Assembly: GCA_902812405.1 (NCBI GenBank)
Contig: CADDZI010000008.1
Span: 1-56,129, forward strand
Length of the DNA stretch: 56,129 nt
Direction: 5' to 3'
DNA from: a bacterium
GTDB taxonomy: Bacteria; Vulcanimicrobiota; Vulcanimicrobiia; Eremiobacterales; Eremiobacteraceae
Shown: piece after piece, positions 1 through 8,595 of the stretch
How the letters are laid out: every line of letters begins with the position of its first letter
Position numbering within the stretch: position 1 is the first letter of the stretch
Program-made: the position numbers and the translations under genes
Notes under the pieces: model-generated
The model's database searches: none
What the model was told of the DNA's origin: nothing
Seen by the model: the letters and a program-made list of their open reading frames with translations, nothing else

Positions 1-123
1 GACAACGTGCAGATGGAGGTTGAGCTGATCACGCCGATCGCGTGCGAGGAGGGCCTGCGCTTTGCCATCCGAGAGGGCGGGCGCACGGTCGGCGCGGGCG
101 TCGTCACCAAGGTGCTTGACTGA
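1..123 (+). CDS. tuf: Elongation factor Tu, C-terminal end (partial)
   Basis: The window opens inside this gene. The 40 visible residues end in [15 protein letters not shown], which is the conserved C-terminal end of EF-Tu domain 3. EF-Tu is the GTPase that delivers aminoacyl-tRNA to the ribosome; domain 3 contacts the tRNA T arm. The stop codon TGA overlaps the start of rpmG (TGATG), so the two are translationally coupled. The order tuf-rpmG-tRNA-Trp-secE-nusG is found in many bacteria and supports the call. The GTPase domain lies outside the window. Confidence 0.95.
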   Translation, partial: DNVQMEVELITPIACEEGLRFAIREGGRTVGAGVVTKVLD

Positions 124-287
124 TGGCCAAGAAGGAGAACCGCGTGCTCGTGACCATGGCCTGCGGCGATTGCAAGCGGCGCAACTACACGACGACGAAG
201 AACCGGCAGCACACGAGCGCCCGGCTGGAGCGCAAGAAGTACTGCCGCTGGTGCCGGCGTCACACGAGCCACAAGGAGACGCGGTAG
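123..287 (+). CDS. rpmG: 50S ribosomal protein L33
   Basis: 54 residues starting [18 protein letters not shown]. It is a small, basic large-subunit ribosomal protein of normal L33 length. Two CxxC pairs (CGDC near residue 14 and CRWC near residue 41) make this the zinc-binding form. The ATG overlaps the tuf stop by one base, and tRNA-Trp follows 39 bases downstream. It is too short for many ORF callers, but the zinc ribbon and the context are clear. Confidence 0.95.
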   Translation: MAKKENRVLVTMACGDCKRRNYTTTKNRQHTSARLERKKYCRWCRRHTSHKETR

Positions 288-326
288 GGGTACGACGAGG
301 GACGAGGGCACGTCCACCGGGCATAT

Positions 327-402
327 AGGGCGGTAGCTCAATTGGTAGAGTAGCGGTCTCCAAAACCGTTGGTTGCAGGTTCGAGTCCTGTCCGCCCTGC
401 CA
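327..402 (+). tRNA. tRNA-Trp (anticodon CCA)
   Basis: The acceptor stem AGGGCGG (327-333) pairs with CCGCCCT (392-398), followed by discriminator G and an encoded CCA (400-402). The anticodon arm has stem GCGGT/ACCGT around the 7-base loop CTCCAAA, giving anticodon CCA. The T arm contains GGTTCGAGTCC. A tRNA-Trp between rpmG and secE is a widely conserved arrangement. It is probably co-transcribed with the flanking genes, because no terminator-like hairpin is visible on either side. Confidence 0.96.
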
Positions 403-479
403 TCCACGCGCCACCGTCCCGCTGCCGGAACCAGGACGGCGCGCGAACGAAAGAACGACGAGGAAAGTACGTGAAAGGC

Positions 480-755
480 ATGACGACGCAGCGCAAAGCG
501 TCGATGGATGGTGCGGGCAACCGGCCTGCGCCGAAATCCAAGAGCGACGAGGCACGCGCCCTCGAGCGGGAGCGGCACTGGCGCTCCGTCGTTGCTGGGT
601 TCCGGGCAGTCATCTCGGAGATGCGGCGTGTCACCTGGCCCAGCCGCGAGGAGTGGCTGTCGGCGACTGCGGTCGTCGTGGGCCTGGTGGTTGTCGTCGC
701 CCTGTGGACGCAATTGATTAGTTTTCTCCTGCATGTCATAGGATTTGCGCAGTAA
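480..755 (+). CDS. secE: Preprotein translocase subunit SecE
   Basis: A 91-residue clamp subunit of the SecYEG channel in the inner membrane. After a charged, low-complexity N-terminus it has the SecE signature EMRRVTWPSREEW, the amphipathic helix that lies on the membrane, followed by a single transmembrane helix (about residues 60-85). This single-helix form is usual outside the enterics. The start is uncertain: ATG at 480 is 12 bases after AGGAAAG, while an in-frame GTG at 471 is only 3 bases after it. The end overlaps the first in-frame possibilities for nusG but not its likely ATG. Confidence 0.93.
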   Translation: MTTQRKASMDGAGNRPAPKSKSDEARALERERHWRSVVAGFRAVISEMRRVTWPSREEWLSATAVVVGLVVVVALWTQLISFLLHVIGFAQ

Positions 756-762
756 CGCCGTG

Positions 763-1386
763 ATGGACGACGCACAGAATCTGAGCACGGCCACGCCGCA
801 GCCCGCGCCGGCTCCGCCCGCGAGCTCCGACGAAGGCGGCATCTCGAGCGATCCTGACCGCAAGTGGTACGTCATCCACACGTATTCGGGCTACGAGAAC
901 AAGGTCAAAGCCAACCTCGAGCGGCGCATCAAGTCGATGGGCATGCAGGACTACGTCTTTCGGGTCCTCGTGCCAACGGACAAAGAGGTCGAGTTCAAAG
1001 ACGGCAAGCGGCGCGAGGTGGAGAAGAAGGTCTACCCGGGCTACGTCCTCGTCGAGATGAAGATGACCGATCAGTCGTGGTACGTGGTGCGCAACACGCA
1101 GGGCGTGACGGGTTTCGTGGGATCGCCGGGAGCCGGCGAAAAGCCGCTGCCGCTGGGCGACAAAGAGGTCAAGACCATCCTCAAGCAGATGGGTATCGAG
1201 ACGCCCAAGTTGAAGATCGACTTCAAGAAGGGTGACCGCGTCAAGGTGACATCCGGACCGTTCTTCGAGTTCACGGGGACCGTCGACGAGATCGATGCCT
1301 CCAAGGAGCGGCTGCGCGCCCTGATCTCCATCTTCGGCCGCGAGACGCCGGTGGAGCTCGAGTTCTACCAAGTGGAGAAGATTTAA
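763..1386 (+). CDS. nusG: Transcription termination/antitermination protein NusG
   Basis: About 207 residues. After a 30-residue Pro/Ala-rich extension comes the NGN domain (KWYVIHTYSGYENKVKANLE, then YPGYVLVEM). A C-terminal KOW domain follows (KKGDRVKVTSGPFFEFTGTV). NusG binds the RNA polymerase clamp, modulates pausing and links polymerase to Rho or the leading ribosome. I chose ATG 763; a GTG sits directly before it at 760 and a TTG at 745. secE-nusG-rplK-rplA is the standard order. Confidence 0.95.
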   Translation: MDDAQNLSTATPQPAPAPPASSDEGGISSDPDRKWYVIHTYSGYENKVKANLERRIKSMGMQDYVFRVLVPTDKEVEFKDGKRREVEKKVYPGYVLVEMKMTDQSWYVVRNTQGVTGFVGSPGAGEKPLPLGDKEVKTILKQMGIETPKLKIDFKKGDRVKVTSGPFFEFTGTVDEIDASKERLRALISIFGRETPVELEFYQVEKI

Positions 1387-1389
1387 GAC

Positions 1390-1812
1390 GTGGCAAAGAA
1401 GGTTCTGGCCAAGGTAACCGTGCAGTGCCAGGCGGGTAAAGCAACACCCGCGCCGCCGGTGGGCCCGGCGCTGGGTCAGCACGGCATCAACATCATGGAG
1501 TTTTGCAAGGCCTACAACGAGCGGACCGCCAAGCAGGCGGGTCAGATCGTTCCGGCGGTCGTCACGATCTACGAGGATCGGTCCTTCAGTTTCAGCCTGA
1601 AGACGCCGCCGGCATCCGAGCTGCTCAAGAAGGCGGCCGGTATCGAGAAGGGGTCGGGAGAACCCAACCGCAAGAAGGTCGGCCGCATCTCGCTGGCGGC
1701 GTGCCGCGAGATCGCACAGGCCAAACTAGCCGACCTCAACGCCAACGACCTGGAGGCGGCGACCAAGATCATCGCGGGCACCGCGCGTTCCATGGGCATC
1801 GAGGTGGAGTGA
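1390..1812 (+). CDS. rplK: 50S ribosomal protein L11
   Basis: 140 residues from a GTG start, beginning [20 protein letters not shown]. The glycine-rich [19 protein letters not shown] motif of the N-terminal domain is present, as is the C-terminal rRNA-binding domain ending [12 protein letters not shown]11 forms the GTPase-associated centre with 23S rRNA, where EF-Tu and EF-G are stimulated. It starts 3 bases after the nusG stop, so it is in the same transcript. Confidence 0.97.
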   Translation: MAKKVLAKVTVQCQAGKATPAPPVGPALGQHGINIMEFCKAYNERTAKQAGQIVPAVVTIYEDRSFSFSLKTPPASELLKKAAGIEKGSGEPNRKKVGRISLAACREIAQAKLADLNANDLEAATKIIAGTARSMGIEVE

Positions 1813-1816
1813 CGAC

Positions 1817-2515
1817 GTGAAGCGAGCGGGTAAGAGGTATGCCAAAAGCCTGGCCCTGCTGGGCGACGAGCGACTGCTGGACGTGGGCCGGGCCATCGAC
1901 CTGGTCAAGGCGACGGCGAGCGCGAAGTTCGACGAAACGGTTGAAGTGCACATTCGGCTTGGCATCGATATGAAGAAGAGCGAGCAGAATGTTCGCGGCA
2001 CGGTTGTCTTGCCGCACGGCACGGGCAAGAGTAAGCGCGTCATCGTTTTTGCCAAAGGTGAGAAAGCCCGCGAGGCGCAGGCAGCGGGCGCCGACGTCGT
2101 GGGAGATCAGGATCTTATCGACCGGATCAAGGCGGGCTGGAACGATTTCGACGTGGCCGTCGCGACGCCGGACATGATGGGGGCGGTCGGTTCCAACCTG
2201 GGCAAGATCCTGGCCCAGCGCATGCCCAACCCGCGCGTGGGGACCGTGACCCAAAACGTGGCACAGGCAGTCGGGGAGATCAAAGCCGGAAAGATCGAAT
2301 ACCGGCCGGACAAAGGTGCGGTCGTGCACTGCATCATCGGCAAAGCCTCGTTTCCGCGGGAGCACTTGTTGGAGAACTTCACGGCCCTGATGGACGCGCT
2401 GGTGCGCTCCAAACCACCGTCGGCTAAGGGAACGTATATCAAGAGCATCACCCTGGCCACGACCATGGGACCGCCGGTGCGCGTGGACCCGACGAGGGTA
2501 AAGGTCGCCGCCTAG
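1817..2515 (+). CDS. rplA: 50S ribosomal protein L1
   Basis: 232 residues, full length, with a GTG start 4 bases after rplK. It contains the L1 signatures KFDETVEVHIRLG, VRGTVVLPHGTGK and the second-domain segment MGAVGSNLGKILAQRMPNP. L1 builds the mobile L1 stalk that releases deacylated tRNA from the E site. In many bacteria it also represses its own operon by binding the mRNA leader. I did not find an obvious mimic of its 23S site upstream. Confidence 0.97.
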   Translation: MKRAGKRYAKSLALLGDERLLDVGRAIDLVKATASAKFDETVEVHIRLGIDMKKSEQNVRGTVVLPHGTGKSKRVIVFAKGEKAREAQAAGADVVGDQDLIDRIKAGWNDFDVAVATPDMMGAVGSNLGKILAQRMPNPRVGTVTQNVAQAVGEIKAGKIEYRPDKGAVVHCIIGKASFPREHLLENFTALMDALVRSKPPSAKGTYIKSITLATTMGPPVRVDPTRVKVAA

Positions 2516-2529
2516 GGAAGTATCTGTCC

Positions 2530-2692
2530 GGCATCCGATGACAGCAGGCCGCGCACGCGCGCTAAGTCCCCCGGGGGCCTGCCGAGGACAATCTGCGTTC
2601 AGGAACCCGCCGGCAAAGCGGGTCGTGGCGTGCGCTGTCTGGCATCGGGAGTTAGAGAGCGCTTTTTTGTGCCCTGAGGGAGCACCGCCACT
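2530..2692 (+). promoter_or_regulatory. Ribosomal protein L10 leader
   Basis: The rplA-rplJ gap carries the L10 leader pattern: GACAGCAGG near 2540-2548, a variable hairpin, then CCTGCCGAGG at 2578-2587, so that GCAGG pairs with CCTGC. A second hairpin, ACCCGC/GCGGGT (2605-2623), follows. This element binds L10(L12)4 and represses rplJL when the protein is in excess. The conserved blocks are read directly from sequence; the regulatory role is from knowledge of the family. It ends in an attenuator and the rplJ Shine-Dalgarno sequence AGGGAG (2677-2682). Confidence 0.88.
2632..2668 (+). terminator. Attenuator terminator of the L10 leader
   Basis: GCGCTGTCT (2632-2640) pairs with AGAGAGCGC (2654-2662), giving nine positions with one mismatch, followed at once by six T (2663-2668). 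This is a textbook intrinsic terminator placed inside the 5' leader, 25 bases before the rplJ start. It suggests that control of rplJL is at least partly by premature termination, with the upstream hairpins as the L10-sensitive switch. Confidence 0.8.
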
Positions 2693-3226
2693 ATGCCGAC
2701 CGAACGCAAGAACGAGACGATACGGCGCCTGCGCCAGCAGGTAGCCGAACGGCCGAGCTTCATTCTCACCGACTTCCGGGGACTGACGGTCGACGAGTTG
2801 CGGGCGCTGCGCACGCAGCTGCGCGCCAGCGCGGCCCGCTACACGGTCGTCAAGAATACGCTCTTCGCCACAGCCTTGGACGGCGCGGCGCAGGAACGCC
2901 TCGCACCCTTTTTGGCAGGGCCGACGGGGATCGCATTTGCGGGCGACGACGTCGTGGCGGCCGCCAAGGCGATCGTACAGTTTGCAGGGGAGTCGAAGAA
3001 GCTGCAGATCAAAGCCGGCTTCGTGGACGGCACGTTCTACGATGCGCCGTCGATCGAGCGGCTGGCCAGCCTGCCCTCCCGACCCGAGCTTCTCGCCAGG
3101 CTGGTCGGCAGCCTGCGCTCTCCCCTGGCGGGCTTGGTCAACGTGCTCAACGGTAACCGGCGTGCGCTGGTCCAGGTGCTGGCGGCACTGCACGGCAAGC
3201 GCGCCGAGGCAGCCGCTCAAGGATAA
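2693..3226 (+). CDS. rplJ: 50S ribosomal protein L10
   Basis: 177 residues. The N-terminal rRNA-binding domain is clear (FILTDFRGLTVDELRALRTQ, then YTVVKNTLF), and the C-terminal helix that carries the L7/L12 dimers ends LVQVLAALHGKRAEAA. L10 anchors the flexible stalk to L11 and 23S rRNA. It is preceded by AGGGAG at a good distance, and it is the likely autoregulator acting on the leader just upstream. Confidence 0.97.
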   Translation: MPTERKNETIRRLRQQVAERPSFILTDFRGLTVDELRALRTQLRASAARYTVVKNTLFATALDGAAQERLAPFLAGPTGIAFAGDDVVAAAKAIVQFAGESKKLQIKAGFVDGTFYDAPSIERLASLPSRPELLARLVGSLRSPLAGLVNVLNGNRRALVQVLAALHGKRAEAAAQG

Positions 3227-3319
3227 CATAAGGTTGCGCCGCACGCGCTTTCGGTTGCGAGCGGCGGCATGCGATGCGCGGCGTCGGATGACGCCGCCAG
3301 ACAGAAAGGAAAGGACAGG

Positions 3320-3703
3320 ATGGCTGTCAGCGACATCATCGAGCAAATCGATAAATTGACGGTGCTGGAATTGGCCGAACTGGTTAAGACGCTGGAACAG
3401 AAGTACGGCGTCTCGGCGGCGGCTCCGGTGGCTGTTGCTGCCCCGGCCGCGACAGGCGCTCAAGCAGCGCCCGCGGCGGCGGAAGCCAAGACCGAGTTTG
3501 ACGTCCACTTGGTCAGTGCCGGTGAGAAGAAGATCAATGTCATCAAGGCGGTTCGGGAAGTTGTTCCGGGCCTGGGACTCAAAGAGGCAAAAGACCTGGT
3601 GGAGAGCGCGCCCAAGCCCATCAAGACCGGCGTCAGTAAAGACGAAGCCGCCGCAATCAAGGCCAAGTTGGAAGAGCAAGGGGCGACGGTCGAAATCAAG
3701 TAG
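3320..3703 (+). CDS. rplL: 50S ribosomal protein L7/L12
   Basis: 127 residues. It has the N-terminal dimerisation domain ([20 protein letters not shown]), an Ala/Pro/Val hinge, and a C-terminal factor-binding domain ([26 protein letters not shown], split by family-typical positions). The start ATG at 3320 follows the purine run AAAGGAAAGGACAGG, and an upstream in-frame start at 3269 is less likely. It recruits translational GTPases. It is the last gene of this operon: the next gene is on the opposite strand, not rpoB. Confidence 0.96.
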   Translation: MAVSDIIEQIDKLTVLELAELVKTLEQKYGVSAAAPVAVAAPAATGAQAAPAAAEAKTEFDVHLVSAGEKKINVIKAVREVVPGLGLKEAKDLVESAPKPIKTGVSKDEAAAIKAKLEEQGATVEIK

Positions 3704-3812
3704 GCGGTCACCCTGTGGGGGTGGGCCGGGGCTCAGCCCAGCCCGGCGGAGATCCCGCCTTTGAGGCCGCCCCGGGAACGCACTGGCAGCGGCGCTCCCA
3801 AGAGCGGTTTCT

Positions 3813-3846
3813 GCCGGTGTACGCCGCGTCAAGAGGCGTAACCGGC
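3813..3846. terminator. Hairpin between rplL and the convergent M48 gene
   Basis: GCCGGT-g-TACGCC (3813-3825) pairs with GGCGTAACCGGC (3835-3846), giving 12 bp with one bulged G and a 9-base loop. It lies between two converging genes, so it may stop transcripts from both sides. No T-run follows on either strand, so intrinsic termination is not proven. A shorter GGCGG/CCGCC hairpin followed by TTT lies at about 3743-3760. Confidence 0.45.
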
Positions 3847-3848
3847 GG

Positions 3849-4676
3849 TCAGGACGGGTTCAGGACGAGCCTGGCACCGGGGACGCGTTGCAGGCCAGTG
3901 GCGGCAGGTTTGCGGTCCTTCCACTTCCCGAAGCGCGCCGGATCAGAGGCGAAGAAAGCCTCCAAGCGTTTGATGCGGTCCGGGGTAGCCGGATGATCTT
4001 GAACGTACTGCTCGAAGCCGGCGGATGAACCGGACGTGCGTGACAGCGTGCGGAAAAACCAGATCATCCCCCACGGGTTGTAGCCGGCTTTCGCCGCCAG
4101 AATGACGCCTTCATGGTCGGCCTGGTACTCCTGCTGGCGGCTGAAATTCAAAAAGCCATAGGTCGCGCCAAGCCGAGCAACGGCGTACGCATTGGCGGCT
4201 CCCTGGCTGTGCACAAAGAGACCTGCGAGGGCCAGCAGCAGGTTGATGTCCTGAGCCTGCTGGAGACGGTTCATGACGTGTCCGAGGACGATGTGGCCTG
4301 TTTCGTGGCCGACGACATTGGCGAGCTCATCGTCGTTAGCCGCCATGGTCAGCAGCGCCTCATTGACGTAGACCCACCCGCCGGGGGTGGAAAAGGCGTT
4401 GGGTTGTGTGCCCTTCACGATGATGAACTTGGCCGCCCACCAGTGCGGGGCGGCTGCGGCCGCAATCCGCCGGCCGACCTGACGCAGGACCGGATAAAAC
4501 GGTGACACATCCAGGATCTGTCCTTGCCGGCGCTGGTCGTCATAGACCTGACGGCCGATCGCCCTCTCGTGCTCTTCATCCGCTGCGGCAGGCGACGCGA
4601 ACGCAGGGAAGCAGGCCAGGGCGCCGGTGGCGCACACACCGCAGATCCAGCGCCGTCGCGACAGTCGTGCACTCAC
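3849..4676 (-). CDS. Exported M48 family zinc metalloprotease
   Basis: About 275 residues from a GTG start placed so that the protein begins with an N-terminal signal (ARLSRRRWICGVCATGAL, then PAFASPAAA). The zinc motif HETGH sits in DELANVVGHETGHIVLGH, and the third ligand is in QEYQADHEG, the layout of periplasmic M48 peptidases such as BepA and LoiP. The region ending HPATPDRIKRLE is also family-typical. It probably degrades misfolded envelope proteins. No TPR domain is visible. It is divergent from the peptide-binding lipoprotein, with 94 bases between them. Longer upstream reading would overlap that gene and is less likely. Confidence 0.88.
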   Translation of the reverse strand: MSARLSRRRWICGVCATGALACFPAFASPAAADEEHERAIGRQVYDDQRRQGQILDVSPFYPVLRQVGRRIAAAAAPHWWAAKFIIVKGTQPNAFSTPGGWVYVNEALLTMAANDDELANVVGHETGHIVLGHVMNRLQQAQDINLLLALAGLFVHSQGAANAYAVARLGATYGFLNFSRQQEYQADHEGVILAAKAGYNPWGMIWFFRTLSRTSGSSAGFEQYVQDHPATPDRIKRLEAFFASDPARFGKWKDRKPAATGLQRVPGARLVLNPS

Positions 4677-4770
4677 ATCACGGGAAACGTTCGGCACAGG
4701 GCCTGGGTTCCATCGTGTGTCTGTGCCGCCGGCGCAATGAGTTTTTGTCCGGTGCGAGAACGCACGCCGC

Positions 4771-6390
4771 ATGGTACACCGGTTATCCATCGCTGCTTGC
4801 ATCGGCTGTCTCGTGCTGCTTGCCGCTGCGTGCTCGCGTGCGGCCAAACATCCGACCCCGACCGGAGCCGCGCAAACGGTGCTGCGCCTCTCCACGAGCC
4901 GAATCGACAACCTAAACCCGCTCCTCTCCGGCGGCGGCGCGACGGCCTATCTGTCGTTCCTATGGGGTGCCTACTTGTACCTGGCGGATCCTGAAAACCG
5001 TCTGCACCCCGAGCTTGCCACAACCATCCCCACGCGGGCCAACGGCGGTATTAGCGCGGATGGTCTCACGTTGACGTATCACCTGCGGCGCGGTGTGAGG
5101 TGGCAAGATGGCGCGCCCTTTGGTGCCCGGGATGTGATCTTCACCTGGCATGCCATCATGAACCCGCACAACAACGTCGTGAGCCGTCTGGGGTACGACA
5201 AGGTGGCATCGATGACGGCCCTCGATCCGTGGACCGTGCAGGTCCGCTTGCGGGAGCGGTATGCGCCTATCGTTGCGACTCTCTTTGCACCGGGTGCAGT
5301 GCCGATGCCCATACTGCCGGCACACCTGCTCACGGGTCTGCCCGACATCAACCATGCCGCCTACAACCGGCTGCCGATCGGAACCGGCCCGTTTCGCGTT
5401 GTCGCGTACGATCCGGGAAGCAAGGTCATCCTGAGAGCCAATCCCTTGTATTGGCGGGGCCGGCCTCGTCTGGCCAGCATCCAGTACCTCGTCGTTCCGG
5501 ACGAGAATACGGTTGAGGTCATGCTCCGCAGCGGCGAGCTGGACGCCGGACTCGTCTACGGCGAGCATGCCGTCGAGCTGGAGCACGCTTCGGGCATTCG
5601 CATCGTGCGGCAGACCGCCAATCAGAATGAGTACCTGGCCTTCAACGTGCGCCGGCCTCCGCTAGACGATGTGCGCGTTCGCGACGCGATCTCCCAGAGT
5701 CTGGATCGCGGCTTCTTCGTGCGCGCCTTCGAGGATGGCAACGGCTCGGTGGATGCCTCGGATCAGCCTCCCTTTTCTGTCTGGTACGACCCGCACGTCC
5801 GGCCCGTACGCTACGATCCCGTCGCTGCCGCCCGCCTGCTGGATGCGGCCGGCTGGCGCTTGGGCCCGGATGGGTATCGCAGCCGGGAAGGCCGGCGGCT
5901 ACAGATCACCCTGGCCACCATCGCCGGGCGTGACCCGGATACGAAGTTCGGACCGTACTTCCAGCACGTCATGCGGACGCTCGGTATTGCGGTCGAGGTC
6001 CGTCCGTATCCCTACAACCTCTTCTACGCGGAAAAATCTTCAGGCGGCATCCTCATGAACGGCCGCTACGACGCAGCACTGACGGGATGGGTGGGCGGCG
6101 TGGACCCCGACGACGCCTCGCTGTGGATGTGCGACCAGTGGCCGCCCAACGGATACAACGTCTCTTTTTTGTGTGACCCGCGCATTGATGCGCAGGAGAG
6201 GATCGCGCTCACAAGCTACGATCCGGATCGCCGGCGCCGTGCCTACTGGCGCATCCAGGAGCTGCTCGCGCAGGACGCCCCGGTAGCCTTCTTGTCGTGG
6301 GTGGACCTCACGTACGCCGTCTCCCGGCGCGTGAGGAATTTTGCGCCGGGGGAATTCATGTGGGATGCCTGGGACTGGTGCAAGGAGTAG
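4771..6390 (+). CDS. Peptide/oligopeptide ABC transporter substrate-binding lipoprotein
   Basis: 539 residues with a lipoprotein signal peptide (VLLAAACSRAA, lipobox Cys about residue 21). It has the family 5 solute-binding protein pattern: an N-terminal FLWGAYLYL segment, LTYHLRRGVRWQDGAPF, the LNVRRPPLDDVRVRDAISQS region, and a C-terminal lobe ending FMWDAWDWCKE. It captures peptides or similar ligands outside the membrane for a DppBCDF-type importer. The only transporter partner nearby is the permease at 8676, beyond hppA. No second permease or ATPase gene is present in the window. Confidence 0.9.
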   Translation: MVHRLSIAACIGCLVLLAAACSRAAKHPTPTGAAQTVLRLSTSRIDNLNPLLSGGGATAYLSFLWGAYLYLADPENRLHPELATTIPTRANGGISADGLTLTYHLRRGVRWQDGAPFGARDVIFTWHAIMNPHNNVVSRLGYDKVASMTALDPWTVQVRLRERYAPIVATLFAPGAVPMPILPAHLLTGLPDINHAAYNRLPIGTGPFRVVAYDPGSKVILRANPLYWRGRPRLASIQYLVVPDENTVEVMLRSGELDAGLVYGEHAVELEHASGIRIVRQTANQNEYLAFNVRRPPLDDVRVRDAISQSLDRGFFVRAFEDGNGSVDASDQPPFSVWYDPHVRPVRYDPVAAARLLDAAGWRLGPDGYRSREGRRLQITLATIAGRDPDTKFGPYFQHVMRTLGIAVEVRPYPYNLFYAEKSSGGILMNGRYDAALTGWVGGVDPDDASLWMCDQWPPNGYNVSFLCDPRIDAQERIALTSYDPDRRRRAYWRIQELLAQDAPVAFLSWVDLTYAVSRRVRNFAPGEFMWDAWDWCKE

Positions 6391-6408
6391 ACGCCGCGCG
6401 AGCCGAGG

Positions 6409-8523
6409 TCAGAGGAACGGTACGAGGAGCAGCGCGACGATGTTGAGCACCTTGATCATCGGGTTGATGGCAGGTCCGGCGGTGTCCTTGTAGGGATCCC
6501 CGACCGTGTCGCCCGTGACGGCAGCCTGGTGCGCCGGACTGCGCTTGCCGCCGTAGTGGCCGTCCTCGATGTACTTCTTCGCATTGTCCCAGGCGCCGCC
6601 GCCCGACGTCATCGAGATCGCGACGAAGACGCCGGTGACGATCGAGCCGACGAGCACGCCGCCCAGCATGAGAGCCGCGTTGGCGGGGCGCAAGATCCCC
6701 AAGCCCCCGAGTGCGACGATGACGAGGGGGGTCAAGACAGGAATGAGCGCCGGCACGATCATCTGGCGCAGGGCGGCCGCCGTGACGATGTCGACGCAGC
6801 GGCCATACTCCGGCCGCGCCGTGCCCGCCATGAGACCCGCGATCTCACGGAATTGCCGGCGGACCTCTTCGACGACCGCACCTCCGGCTCGACCGACGGC
6901 TTCCATGGAGAGGGCGGCGAACAGGTACGGTAGAGCCCCGCCGATGAGCAGGCCGGCCAGCACGTACGGCTGATCGAGAGAGAAGCGTAGCCCCGCCGTC
7001 GCGACGCTTGCCGCCTTCTCGGCCAGCTCCTGCTGGAAAGACGCAAACAGGACGATGGCCGCGAGAGCGGCGGAGCCGATGGCGTACCCCTTGGTGACCG
7101 CTTTCGTCGTGTTGCCGACCGCGTCCAAGGGATCGGTGATCGCCCGTACCTCGGGTCCGAGGTTTGCCATCTCGGCGATACCGCCGCCATTGTCGGTGAT
7201 GGGGCCGTACGAATCCAGGGCGACGATGACCCCGGCCATCGAGAGCATGGCCATCACCGCGATTGCGACGCCGTACAGACCGGACAAGGCATGAGAGACG
7301 AGAATGCCCACCACGATGACGAGAACCGGCAGCGTCGTGGCTCGCATGGAGACGGCCAGACCGGCGATGATGTTGGTGGCATGGCCGGTCGTCGAGGCTT
7401 TGGCGATTGCCTGCACGGGCGGAAATTGCGTGCCCGTAAAGTACTCCGTGATGACGACCATGAGGGCGGTAATGATGAGCCCGATGACGGCGCACACCCA
7501 CAACCGCCACGGCACGTACAGACCGGTGCTGCCCGCCGCGACGTCGGCGCCTCCCATGATTGCCGGCGTGACGAACCAGAAGGCGGCCGCCGAGAGCACA
7601 GCCGCCACGGCCAGTCCGGCGTACATCGCCGACATGATGCGCCCGCCGCGAACGCGCACGAAGAACGTGCCGACGACGGAGGTCAAGATGGAAACGGCCC
7701 CCAGCACGAGCGGAAAGGCGGCTGCCACGAGCGCATAGCGCGGGGTCGCGTGGAAGATGAGGGCACCCAAAAGCATCGCCGCGATCGTCGTCACGCAATA
7801 GGTTTCGAACAAATCGGCCGCCATGCCGGCGCAATCGCCGACGTTGTCGCCGACGTTATCTGCGATGACGGCCGGATTACGCGGATCGTCCTCCGGGATG
7901 CCGGCTTCGACTTTGCCGACCAGGTCGGCCCCGACATCCGCCCCTTTGGTGTAGATACCGCCACCCAAGCGCGCGAAGACGGAGATGAGAGAACAGCCGA
8001 ACCCCAGCCCGACCATGGCCGCCAGCGCGGCGCGGAGATCATCCGGATAGAGCGCGCGCATGGCGGCGAAGTAGCCGGCCACGGCCGCCAGGCCCAAGCC
8101 GACGACCAAGAGCCCCGTGACCGAGCCGCCGCGAAAAGCGACGGCGAAAGCCGCAGGCAAGCCGGTGCGCGCGGCTTCTGCCGTGCGGACGTTGGCGCGA
8201 ACGGCGACCGCCATACCGATGAAGCCGGTCGCACCCGACAGGACTGCACCGATGAGGAAGCCGATTGCGGCTTGCCACGACAGTTTGAGACCAATGAGCA
8301 GGACCAAGACGACGGCGACCACGGCAATGGTGGTGTACTGACGCCGCAGATACGCCATCGCACCCTCCTGGATGGCGGCTGCAATCTCGCGCATGCGCTC
8401 GTTGCCCTGCGGCTTGCGCAGAACCCAGGCAATCAGGTAGATGCCGTAGAGGATTGCCAGCCCGGCGCTCGCAAGGGCCGCCGCAACGGCAAAGGATACA
8501 GTCCGGTCGGATGAGAGTGGCAT
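6409..8523 (-). CDS. hppA: Membrane-bound H+-translocating pyrophosphatase, K+-independent type
   Basis: About 704 residues and some 15-16 hydrophobic segments, as expected for H+-PPases. The pyrophosphate site shows the [20 protein letters not shown] motif, [13 protein letters not shown], and a C-terminal [10 protein letters not shown] plus [14 protein letters not shown]. The segment [10 protein letters not shown] has Lys where K+-dependent enzymes have Ala, which points to a K+-independent proton pump. The enzyme couples PPi hydrolysis to outward proton transport. ATG 8523 is preceded by GGAG 11 bases upstream on the minus strand. Its leader is highly structured (see separate entries). Confidence 0.96.
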   Translation of the reverse strand: MPLSSDRTVSFAVAAALASAGLAILYGIYLIAWVLRKPQGNERMREIAAAIQEGAMAYLRRQYTTIAVVAVVLVLLIGLKLSWQAAIGFLIGAVLSGATGFIGMAVAVRANVRTAEAARTGLPAAFAVAFRGGSVTGLLVVGLGLAAVAGYFAAMRALYPDDLRAALAAMVGLGFGCSLISVFARLGGGIYTKGADVGADLVGKVEAGIPEDDPRNPAVIADNVGDNVGDCAGMAADLFETYCVTTIAAMLLGALIFHATPRYALVAAAFPLVLGAVSILTSVVGTFFVRVRGGRIMSAMYAGLAVAAVLSAAAFWFVTPAIMGGADVAAGSTGLYVPWRLWVCAVIGLIITALMVVITEYFTGTQFPPVQAIAKASTTGHATNIIAGLAVSMRATTLPVLVIVVGILVSHALSGLYGVAIAVMAMLSMAGVIVALDSYGPITDNGGGIAEMANLGPEVRAITDPLDAVGNTTKAVTKGYAIGSAALAAIVLFASFQQELAEKAASVATAGLRFSLDQPYVLAGLLIGGALPYLFAALSMEAVGRAGGAVVEEVRRQFREIAGLMAGTARPEYGRCVDIVTAAALRQMIVPALIPVLTPLVIVALGGLGILRPANAALMLGGVLVGSIVTGVFVAISMTSGGGAWDNAKKYIEDGHYGGKRSPAHQAAVTGDTVGDPYKDTAGPAINPMIKVLNIVALLLVPFL

Positions 8524-8550
8524 GGGTACATCGTCTCCACAGAACAGACT

Positions 8551-8586
8551 CCCCGCGGGCCGGTGCGAAGCACGCACTCGCCGGGG
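8551..8586 (-). promoter_or_regulatory. Leader hairpin just upstream of hppA
   Basis: Read on the minus strand, this stretch begins CCCCG and ends CGGGG, and inside it GTGCG and CGCAC enclose the 5-base loop TGCTT. The two stems stack with a small internal loop. It ends about 27 bases before the hppA ATG, next to the Shine-Dalgarno region. Together with the larger inverted repeat at 8596-8653 it forms a two-hairpin leader. Confidence 0.5.
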
Positions 8587-8595
8587 ATGCTCAAC

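Noticed and set aside
1769-3832. 687-codon open frame on the minus strand across rplA, rplJ and rplL
   Set aside because: It is antisense to clear ribosomal protein genes, is Arg/Gly/Asp-rich and has no motifs; long antisense frames are expected at this GC content.
7291-8514. 407-codon plus-strand frame inside hppA
   Set aside because: Antisense to a strongly conserved pyrophosphatase; composition is Arg/Asp/Gly-rich without structure.
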